NCBI GenBank assembly: GCA_014155875.1
Contig: JACEFZ010013563.1
Coordinates: forward strand, 62,001-126,000
Length of the DNA stretch: 64,000 bases
Origin: Cepaea nemoralis
Lineage: Eukaryota > Mollusca > Gastropoda > Stylommatophora > Helicidae
Direction of reading: 5' to 3'
The stretch's first letter is position 1, and every line of letters starts with the position of its first letter. The notes below the pieces were generated by a model. It was not told the DNA's origin. It saw only the letters and a program-made list of their open reading frames with translations, and searched no databases. Below, piece after piece: positions 12,209 to 22,794 of this stretch. A program made the position numbers and the translations under genes.

Positions 12209-13775
12209 ACAAAATAAAACACCGCGTTTGACCAGCTGATTACTATAAGAGGATTTCTGATTAAACGGACTATCTGCAAAGTGACAATTGTTTCAACTAA
12301 TACAGAGAAAACATTCATAGTTGTGGCTGCACGTGTTCACAAACAGGTCGGGCATAAATAACAGCTGCAAGTGTACATCTGGTTAGCAACAATAGGAACA
12401 TTCGGAAGTGAGGTGAATGCTACATCGCTTTGACAGTTTATCAACAGTCAGAGACAACCGGAATTGCCAGCTAGGGACAGGAAACAGTCCGTCTGTCAAT
12501 TAGTTTCCCGACATCAAACAGAAATGTCAGCGGTGATTGTCACCAGTCGACAGAAGATAGACGGCTTGTTATTGGCAACTGTTGTTGGGAGTATACAGGG
12601 ACTCGCTGGCTTGTTTTGGGAATCTAAACAACTGATGACAACTCTGACATTGATGGAGCCAGGGAAAATAGATTCTTGACAATAGATGATATATGCCCAA
12701 ATAACTCCTGCAGGACATCAACCATGTCACGTGACCAATTTTAGGGGTTTACCAGAAAACCATGATTGGAGAGGACAGTTGAACTAAAACCTTGGATTTT
12801 AGCGGACGTGCTTCGGCACTGCAGTTCTGATTGGAATAATGTCTACCGTGTGCTTATTAGTGGATTTAATGGTTCACGTGCCTGTCATGGCAATTTGTAG
12901 ATGTGATTTGTTAGGCTGCAGTGTTGCCTACGGTAGTATACTATGTAAGTAGTCCTAATTAATTTAGGCGGTAGCATGGTGAAAACTAGTTAGAGTAGTG
13001 AAGTGATATTGGCTTTGCTAGGGTGAATAGAATACTGAGGTTGCACTCTGTTTATTGGTCTTTCCTTGTCATAGCCTGATTCGGACGTAGGTGAGAAGCT
13101 ATAAGGCTCTCTGACAGAGTAGTTAGCTGTAAAATAACAGAGCTGGGTAATAAGCTTACACCCAGCCGATAGGATCAGTGACTAGTGCTCTCACATGATG
13201 TGTTGGTTTTCCCACAGGTTCCCCACCAGGTATTAGGAACTTCAACACTGGTTTTGAAGCAGGGCACTCCAATTGGACGAACACCATTTGGACTCTAAAA
13301 TCGTTCTTACGGAAAAGGAATAACGTCCGAGAAGAAAGATGGTATATGTTTACTTTGGACTCATACTCAGAAGGGTTCACCATGGCATGGCACAGAAGAG
13401 CCAGCCAATATAACGACTCCTGCGTGGTATGGTTCACATAGGATGGGTGATGATTGTTGATATATCACACATCAGACAAACATTGTTTAAGGAACGAGAA
13501 CATTAACGGATAAGTCACATCGTGTGCTAGATTCCAGTGTAATGTTACATATGACATATACTTGAACCTATATGAACACTAGTTAGGATCAAGCGTAGAA
13601 ACATTAACAGTAAAACCTAAATACATTACAAAGGATTTGTGCATTCTTTAGGACCGATAGGAACTTACAAAGTTAGTTTGCAACCAGTCCGTAATCAATC
13701 TGTAATTACAAACAGTATATATTTCGGATGATCAAGAAGATGGATTACCAGGTGGCTACCGATGACAGTCAGTAT
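12209..13775. other. No confirmed gene; one weak exon-like segment
   Basis: Mostly non-coding. At about 13216-13440 the plus strand reads open for about 70 codons (RNFNTGFEAGHSNWT... to WFT, then stop), preceded by ttggttttcccacag, which resembles a splice acceptor. I do not recognise the peptide. Open frames at 12464-12679 and on the minus strand have no support. Confidence 0.3.
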
Positions 13776-13780
13776 CCGGC

Positions 13781-14271
13781 TGTCACCGCCTCACCGTTAG
13801 ATATATTATTAGAGGGCTGCAACTCCAGCCCAAGAGAGAGAAGCGAGTCGCTCAGAGCCCGAGTAATCTAGAGCCTTCTTGAAACACCGGTCATCGAGTC
13901 CATGGGTCCGTGGACACTGATGTGGCCCGCCTAAAGCGGGGTCCACGAGGAACTCGAACAGAGTTACCGCCCGTGTCGGATTGGGACACGCGGAGACCGG
14001 CAGAGGACAGACGGACTTGAGAGAGGCAACAAGGCCTGCCTGAGAGGGACTCAATAGATATTCATAGATATATATATACATAGGCTAGATAGTGTGCTAG
14101 ATTGTTGTATGACAACTCTGTGTTTGATATTAACTATCTGTGATATGTAATATGCGTCAACGCATACTGTAAATGTATATACAATAAATATTCGATTCTC
14201 ATAGCGAGCAGATTTATTGTTGCTTGTATGAACCCAAGTTCAGTTACCTAGATAAGAGCAAGATGATGACA
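13781..14271 (+). repeat. 5' LTR (491 bp)
   Basis: Starts tgtcaccgcc and ends gatgatgaca. Contains a TATA-like tatatatatacata stretch near 14070-14085 and an aataaa signal near 14184. Pairs with 20783-21271. No confident primer-binding site follows it. Confidence 0.95.
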
Positions 14272-14864
14272 GGCTTTTTGGGGGCTAGTTTTCCGGTTTT
14301 GGCATAAATGTTTTGTGAAATCTCTATTAATTGCCATGTAAAATTACTTAATTGATCATATCACATTGATTTGTTTAAATCAAAAAAATTGTTAACTTAC
14401 AAGTTTACAAAAAAATTAGTAGCTATCTAGCGATAAAATAGAATTAATCGGAGTCCCTCAGCAGCGTCACAGCAGTGCCTTCGAATTGTGCCTCATTATT
14501 GTTATTCTGTACACTATTTTTGACATGACTGTGACATTTTTTGACCGTTACTAATGTTTTCTCACTCTACGAGCAGATTGTTCCGCAAATAGTGCCGCGT
14601 GCAACCCATGTAACTTTTCCAACAGTGACGAGAGTACAAGACAACATCGAGTTCTGGGATTGAGAGCTAAGTTTCATGTCATACCCATTGTAACTCTAAG
14701 CTGTACTTCTCATCTTTCATCAATGTATTATTTTGTTTCATATTGATCTGTTTGCATATTTATGACCTTGTCACCAACATAACCTTGCATTTTGATTTAC
14801 ACATTAATAATTAAGGGAGTTAACCAAATTTTCGACTACACAACATTCTTTCTAAGGGATTTAA
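14272..14864. other. Leader between 5' LTR and gag
   Basis: AT-rich and non-coding. A tRNA-complementary primer-binding site would be expected at its start. The sequence there (ggctttttgggggctag) does not let me name a tRNA. Confidence 0.5.
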
Positions 14865-15758
14865 CTCTATAAACATTACAAACAAGTAAAACACAAATTG
14901 TCTACCTTAGAGAAATGCATTGAGCAAGGAATAAAACTAGGTTATAAAGAGGAGAAATTGTCGCAATGGGCACAGAAAACACACGCAGAAAACATTGCCC
15001 GTGAAGAAAGAGCGATAGAACGAGAAGAAAAGAAAATGCAGATGCAAATGCAGGCCGAAGAAAAGAAATTGCAAATGGAGGCCGAAGAAAAGAAATTGCA
15101 AATGCAGGCCGAAGAAAATAAAATGCAAATGCAAGCAGCAGAAAAGAAATTACAAATGGAGCTCGACGCAGCGGCCAAGCAAGCCCAATTGAATGCGGAT
15201 ACGCAAGTAAAACTAAAACAAATGGAGATTGAATCCAACACAGAAATATCGATAAATAAGCTTAGAAGCAAAGAGGAAGAACAAAAATATAATAGGTATA
15301 AAGGCCTCGTGAAGGCATTCTGCTCAGGAGATTCCATCAGCGCCTACTTGGAAAATTTTGAGTGTCTCATGGCCTACCATAACATCATTAAATCAGATTG
15401 GGCATTTATTCTAACGAGGAATTTAGCTCTTGAACCACTAAAAGTAATAGAGACAGTACCAAAGGAAATGCGAAAAGACTATGACTACCTAAAACAACGC
15501 ATTCTCCAACATTTTTCTTTAGATACTGCAGGTTACCAACAACAATTTGCCAAATTATCTCCACAGCCAAACCAAACCTTTATAGATTATGTCAGTACAG
15601 TCCAGGACGTGTGCACAAAATGGATCAACTCGGCTAAAACCAACAATAGCCATGACAAACTTAAAGAGCTTATTATTATAGACAAAATAGTTAGCACCAT
15701 CCCCACACCTTTTGCCAAGTTCTTAAAACAGATGGACTGTAAAGTATTCAGGAAATAG
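14865..15758 (+). pseudogene. Gag-like ORF with coiled coil
   Basis: Open from just after a TAA at 14862 to a TAG at 15758, with no ATG until inside the coiled coil (about 15034), so the original start is lost or unusual. Residues about 35-110 are Glu/Lys/Gln/Met-rich and built from 27-bp (9-residue) repeats of the type QMQAEEKKL, predicting a long coiled coil. The C-terminal 150 residues (KAFCSGDSISAYLENFECLM onward) resemble retrotransposon gag capsid/SCAN-like domains. The role would be particle assembly. Confidence 0.75.
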
Positions 15759-15840
15759 AGGCAAAGGGAATGCATTTTTTACAGCAAATAGGGATATTTT
15801 TCAACTGAACATAAGTCACAACGATACAGCAGCTGCAGTA

Positions 15841-16776
15841 GTGAACACCAAATACGCCAAACAAACAGAGAGTAGATTTAAACCGCGCCCCAATGTCGGG
15901 AAAGTAGCGAAATGCCAATATTGCGGTTTCAGTCACGACACTTACGCTATGTGCGACAAATCACCGACCTATCCTAACCACCTCAAAATGATGGTGGAGA
16001 AGCAGAAGACTAAGCGCAACGCTTACCAGAGAGCGGTCAAATGCTACTTTTGCCAAAGTTTTGGCCACTATAGTCGCCTTTGTGATGGACGTAAGTTATT
16101 GAAACAAGCCAATGCTGCTCTGGTAGAAACGTCGTCTGACGAAGAGATTGAGTCACTGAATGAATGTGATAATCAACACGACAATGAAAGCGAGCTTGGT
16201 AATGCTGTACACGTCATTAACACCATTACAGACAGTAAGTGCAACACCTGTACAAAGTTCCAACTAGACACAACATTACTATGTGGCCACACCATCCCTA
16301 TTTCAAATGAAACAGCAAACGCTGCTTTGTCATCTACAGGCAAGCTAGTTTTTTCTACAGGGTTTGTAAACAACAAAAAGTGCACATTAATTCGCGATTC
16401 CGGCGCAACGCTCTGTGGGGTTAAGAAAACATTAATAGACACTAAAGACTACACAGACAAACATGTGACTTGTCGCACATTCTCAGGTACGATAGAGAGA
16501 TACCCCCTTGCTCTGGTCGAAATTCGAACACCGTTCATATCAGGACAAGTGTTGTGCGCTGTCCTTGACAATCCAGTCGCTGATATTATTCTTGGTAATT
16601 TACCCAACATACATCCATGCTCGGAAATGGAAATCAAAGAGTGGGAGCAAAAACACGGTATCCACCACACAAACAGCGACGCTAAAGAGAAACACCATTC
16701 TTGCTTGTCTCATTCTGCCAAAATACCAAGGGAGACAACCACTGAGGTAATTCAGAAAGAATTCACCGATGTGTAG
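15841..16776 (+). pseudogene. Nucleocapsid zinc knuckles plus retropepsin
   Basis: About 310 codons. Two zinc knuckles near residues 25-38 (CQYCGFSHDTYAMC, atypical CX2CX3HX5C) and 68-81 (CYFCQSFGHYSRLC, canonical CX2CX4HX4C). The aspartic protease active site DSGA lies near residue 185, with the second motif ADIILGNL about 70 residues later. The frame ends at a TAG (16774-16776) and continues in the same frame as the integrase-RT frame at 16798, so a single amber codon separates protease from the rest of Pol. Confidence 0.85.
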
Positions 16777-16797
16777 AATGCAGGGGCGGTCGAATCT

Positions 16798-18312
16798 ATG
16801 AGCGATACGACCGAATTAAAACCTCGAATTGAGGATGCTACCGAGCTACCAAGTACCAAACCTGTAGATGTGCAACAAAACACACAACACACAAACGCAA
16901 TCACACGACAGACAACCCACAAAACCAACACTGACCAACTGCAGGAATCATTGGAAATAATAGCGCCTAGCTTAACTAACATCAATTTTGAAAATGAACA
17001 GAAAAATGACCCTATACTTACACCATACTGTAAGTTAGTAGGACTTAAACCAAAATTAACAAAGAACGCATCGTGGACATTTAGGCTACAGAACAACATC
17101 TTAACTAGGCTTTACACAACAAAACAGACCACGATACAGCAATTAGTCTTACCACAAGCGCATCGAAACAAAGTTCTAAAAATAGCCCATGACTCCCCTT
17201 TTGGAGGTCATATGGGATATGAAATGACCAGGGCTATTGTCCTAACCCAGTTTTATTGGCCAAAGTTTGACCAACACATTAAATCATTTTGTACATCTTG
17301 TGATATATGTCAGAAACTGGTTGATAAGGGGAATAACCCTACTGTATTCTCTTTAAATGGAAATTTGGAAACATCACATGTGAATATGTTGAAACCATAC
17401 TATGCTAGACAGGACAATGAGACAAATGAACTGACGCAACGAACTGGTGACGCAGACGAAACGACAATTTCCCAACTAAATGACACCTCGACAAACGAAG
17501 CATCGTTAACGACACACTCTTACGATGACGAAAACGACGAAGACAAATGGACATTACCGACAATCTGTGATATCGACAACGTGACAATCTGTGATATCGA
17601 CAACGACGACAAATTTAACGACATATTGACAACGATTGATCTCGACGACGACGACAATGACATTGAAGACAATTTACATACAGTAGCATCTGTGAGAAAT
17701 CAGACAGACGTGGACAACACTGAAATCCCTGTACCAATCATGACTGACGACGGAAGTATAAATAACATACATATCTCTGACACTTTGACACAACAACAGC
17801 GACAAGACATTTTGACTATCCTTAACAAGTATAAAGCTATCTTTTCTAACAAACCTGGACGCACTGATAAAATAACACATTCAATTGTGCTAACAGATCT
17901 GAGACCGGTCAAATGTAGACCATATTCTATTCCTCTCCATTACAGATCTAATTTAGATAAAGAAATTTTAGAGTTAGAGAAGAATGGCATTATTCAAAAA
18001 TCGATGTCTCAATATTCTTCACCGATTGTCCTGGTGAAAAAGAAAGACCAGACAATCCGCTTGTGCATCGACTATAGAGTATTAAATACAAGAACAACAA
18101 CGGATGCAGAGCCTATGAACAGTTGTGAAGATCTTATTTTAAATATGGCTCAATCATCCTTATTTTCTAAGACCGATTTAGCGAAAGGATATTGGCAAGT
18201 TCCACTACACCCTTCTTGTAGACATATAACAGCATTCGCAACACCTCTCGGTTTGTACGAATGGCTATATCTTTCTTTTTGGCCTGAAGAACGCACCGGC
18301 CACATTTGTTAG
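16798..18312 (+). pseudogene. Integrase remnant fused to reverse transcriptase
   Basis: Residues about 115-175 are an integrase H2C2 zinc-binding domain (AHDSPFGGHMGY ... CTSCDICQK). Almost immediately after comes the integrase C-terminal tail phrase HVNMLKPYYAR. The whole D,D-35-E catalytic core expected between them is absent. An Asp/Asn/Thr-rich acidic linker follows, then a Ty3-type RT (VKCRPYSIPLHYR, SSPIVLVKKKD, IRLCIDYRVLN, SKTDLAKGYWQVPL). The frame shifts near 18270-18300. Without the core this copy could not integrate by itself. Confidence 0.88.
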
Positions 18313-18679
18313 ACTAACAAGATTGTTATTACACGGAATTAAAGATGTAGTAGCCTATATTGATGATATATGCGTCCATTCTTCTGATATGACTTCTCAT
18401 TTACTTACTCTCATACTCTCAAACAAGTCTTCAACCAAATCTCTCTTTTTGGACTTACTATCAAACCTTCCAAGGTTGAATTAGGTTATACACAAATAGA
18501 CTTCCTTGGTCATAGAATTTCTGAAGGTAAATTGTTGACTGATGATAAAATTGTTTCCAAGATCCTTAATCTAGAAGTTCCTACCACAAAGAAAACAGAT
18601 TAGAAGTTTACTAGGTCTTATTAACTACTATTCTAAATTCATTCCACATTGGACAGAACTCACCTCAGTTTTTTCTGAT
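18313..18679 (+). pseudogene. RT catalytic and thumb region, frameshifted
   Basis: The catalytic YIDD is encoded at 18356-18367, one frame away from the upstream RT. Further frame changes near 18410 and 18600 break the connection to RNase H, although the peptide signal (DFLGHRIS, LLGLINYYSKFIP) is continuous across frames. A decayed but recognisable Ty3 RT. Confidence 0.85.
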
Positions 18680-19183
18680 ATGTTAACTAAAGATCATCCA
18701 TCAAAAATTTGTAAAAGTACCAGCTTAGATGATGCAATGTGTAGATTGAAACATATTTTTTCTAATCCACCAGTCTTACGATTACCCAACATAAATTTAC
18801 CCTTTATTTTGACCACAGATGCTAGCGCTATCGCAATAGGAGGATGCTTGATGCAGGAAGTGGATGGCATAAGACACCCGATTCTCTATGTGAGCCGCAA
18901 ACTAAAGAAGGCTGAGACTCGTTATGCCACAGTTGAATTGGAGGCTTTAAGCCTATTGTTCTGTATATTGAGATTATCTAAGTTCCTCTTGGGGAGTCAC
19001 TTTGTGGTCCTCACAGACAGTTCGCCATTATTAGTCCTTAACCATGGGTCGCCCAAAAACCACCGGTTACAAAGATGGTGTCTTCTACTTCAGGATTTCG
19101 ACTTTGAAATACGCCATATCAGGGGCACCGATAACATTATGGCTGACCTTTTATCACGGCAAGTAAATGCGCCAGTAGAATGA
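18680..19183 (+). pseudogene. RT connection and RNase H domain
   Basis: Encodes the RT C-terminus and Ty3-type RNase H: TTDASAIAIGGCLMQ (first Asp), VELEALSLLF (Glu), LTDSSPL (Asp) and RGTDNIMADLLSR (last Asp region). The stop follows directly at 19181-19183, confirming that nothing, in particular no integrase, lies downstream. Confidence 0.88.
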
Positions 19184-20763
19184 CTCTTTATCACATCGAC
19201 CATTAGCCATACTATAAACTGTGATACTTTTAGTCGGTTGCATATAACAGTGTAACTCTACACCTGCTAGAGTACTCTCAGTGATTAGGTTAATTACGAC
19301 ACCCAAGAACATGATACGTTACTTTGAGAACTATACCATCAAGTGCCTAAACGCTAGAACGATTCCAGCAAGAAACAGTAACTGCGTTTGTTTCAACCAA
19401 TAATATCAACCAATGCACTGACTCTGAACACTGTAATATTTCATACGGGACATTGAGAACAATCCATATTTGCTGTTGCTACGAAACTTTGCAAACAGCC
19501 GAAACAGAACGACAACGACTACAACACTCAAGAGACAGCCATACTAACTTTAACATTCATGGCATAACACGCTAACAACAGGACGACAACGCGCACATCA
19601 TCGTTGGAGTTAGTTATTTAATTAATTAATTAGTTTAGGATTAAATATGTATTATATTTCCATTAATGATGTATATAAATTGTGTTAACCTGTAATTTGT
19701 ACATATTCTACATTAATATTACAGGCGGTGCCATTCATAGGCTAAAGAACCGTCCTATACAATTGTCTCTATTTAAATTATAAACTATTTTTCATTCATC
19801 GTACAAAAAGTACGTATTTTCGTAAAGGGCAAATATCGCCTAGCCCATTTTTTCTAAGGGCAATAACACTTACCTCAACTTTAATTATATATTTTAACCA
19901 AATAATATTTTGAATGAAAGGTGAGTGATTGACTGCGTGAAAGGATTAAATGAGAGAACGATACACTTGGCGGACAAATTGTACGCAAACCGTATTTATT
20001 TTAATTTGTCTGCGTCTTTCATGTAAATTGCATGACTTGTCTAATTTGTGAATACATGTGTAGTACTTAGTTTAATAGTGAGTTAATATACTTAGTTTAG
20101 CAGTTAGGATACATCTAAGCACCACTACTTGGAATGCCTGATCATGTATTGCACACAGTGCAGTGATTCATGATTGAGGTTATCCCAACTCGTGACGCTT
20201 GGAAATACGCCACACATTCAGCACACACACAAACCTTAAAACTCAACACTATCAATTTAAAATACAGTCACTTTATTAGAACATCAACTTATTAGTCAAA
20301 CACACTACCAAGCCAACAGGGACATATGTAGTCTGAGGGGGATAAAATAACAAGGTAACTACATATTTACCATTATAGAACATACGAGAGTAAAAGTGTA
20401 TTGAAATGCACACACAGATCAAGATTTGAAGGTGTACTTAATTAGCCAGGACTTCGGTCTTGTTAACACTCTTTAATACAGAGGTTAATTGTTTGGGTAC
20501 CAGTTGGGTACTATTGAGAAGGGCGGGTTGTAAATACAACTACTTAAACGTCACGTAACTTCGGTCTGATAAGCATTATTAAGGACACAGGAGACAGAGT
20601 GATCTCTTTACCAAATCAGAGAAGTGGTGTATGGGAGAATACATGAGTTTTAGTGCCAGTATGTAGATTACCAGGTTACTATCCACAAAACTACAAACAC
20701 CAACTTTATGTGATTCGGTGACAGAATTAGAACAGATCTAATTACCCAATAACAAGCCATATC
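19184..20763. other. 1.6 kb of element interior without coding sequence
   Basis: AT-rich, no frame above about 60 codons, no env-like gene. It lies between RNase H and the polypurine tract and may be a long 3' UTR or contain unrecognised insertions. Confidence 0.6.
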
Positions 20764-20780
20764 AGGGGGGCGGGGGGAAT
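20764..20780 (+). promoter_or_regulatory. Polypurine tract
   Basis: The run aggggggcggggggaa lies two bases before the 3' LTR, the position where plus-strand DNA synthesis is primed. Confidence 0.8.
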
Positions 20781-20782
20781 CC

Positions 20783-21271
20783 TGTCACCGCCTCACCGTT
20801 AGATATATTATTAGAGGGCTGCAACTCCAGCCCAAGAGAGAGAAGCGAGTCGCTCAGAGCCCAAGTAATCTAGAGCCTTCTCGAAACACCGGTCATCGAG
20901 TCCATGGGTCCGTGGACACTGATGTGGCCCGCCTAAAGCGGAGTCCACGAGGAACTCGAACAGAGTTACCGCCCGTGTCGGATTGGGACACGCGGAGACC
21001 GGCAGAGGACAGACGGACTTGAGAGAGGCAACAAGGCCTGCCTGAGAGGGACTCAATAGATATTCATAGATATATATACATAGGCTAGATAGTGTGCTAG
21101 ATTGTTGTATGACAACTCTGTGTTTGATATTAACTATCTGTGATATGTAATATGCGTCAACGCATACTGTAAATGTATATACAATAAATATTCGATTCTC
21201 ATAGCGAGCAGATTTATTGTTGCCTGTATGAACCCAAGTTCAGTTACCTAGATAAGAGCAAGATGATGACA
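20783..21271 (+). repeat. 3' LTR (489 bp)
   Basis: Matches 13781-14271 except for four substitutions and a 2-bp shorter TA run. Followed by the ccggc duplication at 21272-21276. Confidence 0.95.
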
Positions 21272-21276
21272 CCGGC

Positions 21277-21690
21277 AAGAGGGTTTCGACACAGGGTGAG
21301 GTGCACTGGTTATGATTTAATGTGCTGTGGTGTGCCCTTGCAATGAAGAACTGACTATGCTATTATCTGAAAGTCCGATCATACACACATTATAGAACAC
21401 ATCACTCATTTTTTTTGCATACACGCCTTACGTACATTACACACTTTTCTTTTAATAAATTAATCTTTATTAATTTTTAGAAGCAAGAGTTGTTGAATAT
21501 GTTGCGTTGGGGGAAGTATGAGAGGGGCATAGTACGACAGTGAGAGAGTGATAGGAAAAGGTGTCCACGGGCTGATGGAGTGTGTTGGACGAGAGCTGGT
21601 GGATTCTCCAGGATATTGATAAGGAAAAAAACAATATTATAATGTGGGTGTTGACTCTCCTCACTCCAGGGACGACACTTTAAAGGAGGA
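21277..21690. other. No gene seen
   Basis: AT-rich unassigned DNA following the LTR element. Confidence 0.5.
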
Positions 21691-21880
21691 CACGACAGTA
21701 AGTTGTCCAGGTTTCACTGCCAAAATGAAGAGTACTAAGGACACAGGCTTGGTAGACGAGGACTTCTGTTTTGGTAGTAAGCTCCCAGACTCTTTTTGCT
21801 AACATGTTCATTGTTGTTGCTGCCTTGCCAATCCTGATGTTGATTTCCTGATCGAGGGAAATCAACATCAGGATTGGTGT
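21691..21880 (-). mobile_element. RTE-like LINE fragment, copy 3, ending in a fold-back
   Basis: The minus strand encodes LDQEINIRIGKAAT and VLVYQACVLSTL, matching the RT C-terminal part of 3846-7820 (there around 4470-4620). Small deletions disrupt the frame. The fragment ends in a perfect 21-bp inverted repeat (21828-21848 against 21857-21877) with an 8-nt loop. Confidence 0.85.
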
Positions 21881-22102
21881 ATTTGTGCAGCATTTGGTGC
21901 ATGCTGGTCTTGTTTTCCTACGACTGTGCTGACGACCGGCCGCAACGCTATGCGGCTCAACGATGATGTGACAATAATTGGTACAAATACATTTTTTATT
22001 TTTTTATTTTTTTATTTTACAAGGCTTTTAATATAAAATACGTGAATTTTCTGCAATGCATAAACATTAATTCCATAAGGTTTTTCATTTAAATGTTAGT
22101 AT

Positions 22103-22333
22103 GTTTTTTTTTTTTTTAGCATATCCTTTTACAGCATCTTTCAGCTGTATGTTGATCTCTTGGCAAGATTACGCTCAGTAGTTTGCCATTGCTTTCTGAG
22201 CGGCCGGCTCAGTATCCCGCAAGTCACGAGCGGGGGTCGGAACCGCCTCAGCTCTCGCTCCGCTACGAGACTCTGCGTGATAAACGGGATTACAGAGAGA
22301 AAGTGTTGTAACCCCACAGCCAGAGAGACCGGC
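22103..22333 (-). mobile_element. SINE-B copy, 9-bp TSD
   Basis: Flanked by tgttagtat at 22094-22102 and 22334-22342. The minus strand runs from a tRNA-like head (ggctgtggggttac) through the shared body (gccggccgctcagaaagcaa) to an A-tail (plus T-run 22103-22118). It differs from the 11921-12187 copy in the central segment. Confidence 0.85.
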
Positions 22334-22557
22334 TGTTAGTATTGTCTACATGTATGCACAACATGCTATTGTCTACATAATGTTAGTATACAATTTATTA
22401 ATAAATTGTGACATTTAACTGAAACCAAAAAAAAAAAAAAAAATTAAATTATATACAAAAGAAATAGTGAGGTATCCATGTGATGCAAAAAAAACATTTA
22501 AAAAACCACAGCAGTGACAAGTGGAGAAGATAAAAAATAAGTCTGTAAAGATGTGCT

Positions 22558-22794
22558 TTAATTTCCTGTGAGCTTCCTTTTGAACAGCATCACATGTGGC
22601 TCTGGGCCATGTCTCATATAATGTATCCATCCTTGACTTTGCTGGACACAGATGCTTGGCCATTCTGTCTCGGACATTAAATGGATCTTGGGAACAAGTT
22701 TAGCAATCTCTTTAGGAAGCATGACATGTCTGTATTCATATTCATCGTCCGTGTATTTATCTGAATAGTCAATCTGCTTGTGCAGGCTAGACAT
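22558..22794 (-). CDS. CKS1: Cyclin-dependent kinase regulatory subunit (CKS1/2 family)
   Basis: A 78-residue intact frame, about the usual family length (79 in human CKS1B). CKS proteins bind cyclin-dependent kinases and recognise phosphothreonine on substrates, acting in the nucleus and cytoplasm in cell-cycle control. Visible family marks are [41 protein letters not shown] and [12 protein letters not shown]. The Arg, Ser, Trp and basic residues of the anion-binding pocket are retained. EWPSICVQ departs from the usual EW-SLGVQ type. The ATG at 22792-22794 is shared with the upstream tandem array, whose boundary falls inside codon 7. The frame is uninterrupted by introns, so it may be a single-exon gene or a retrocopy. 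No poly(A) tract is seen, but an AATAAA lies near 22400. Confidence 0.92.
   Translation of the reverse strand: MSSLHKQIDYSDKYTDDEYEYRHVMLPKEIAKLVPKIHLMSETEWPSICVQQSQGWIHYMRHGPEPHVMLFKRKLTGN

Larger units (their letters stand above)
13781..21271 (+). mobile_element. Ty3-type LTR retrotransposon, Gmr1-like domain order
   Basis: Two near-identical LTRs (TG...CA ends) flank a 6.5-kb interior. The host site is duplicated as ccggc at 13776-13780 and 21272-21276. Pol order is protease, integrase remnant, RT, RNase H, like Gmr1-like Ty3 elements and unlike ordinary Ty3 elements, where integrase comes last. Several frameshifts, an in-frame stop and loss of the integrase core make it defective. LTR comparison by eye shows 4 substitutions and one 2-bp indel over about 490 bp, so insertion is fairly recent. 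Confidence 0.92.

Noticed and set aside
13809..21056. Matching 81-90-codon minus-strand frames at 13809-14081 and 20811-21056
   Set aside because: They match only because they lie in the two LTRs; no protein signal.
22418..22443. Splice acceptor (T-run then ggtttcag on the minus strand) downstream of CKS
   Set aside because: The CKS frame already ends at 22558 with all family residues present, so a further exon is not needed; kept only as a possible UTR feature.
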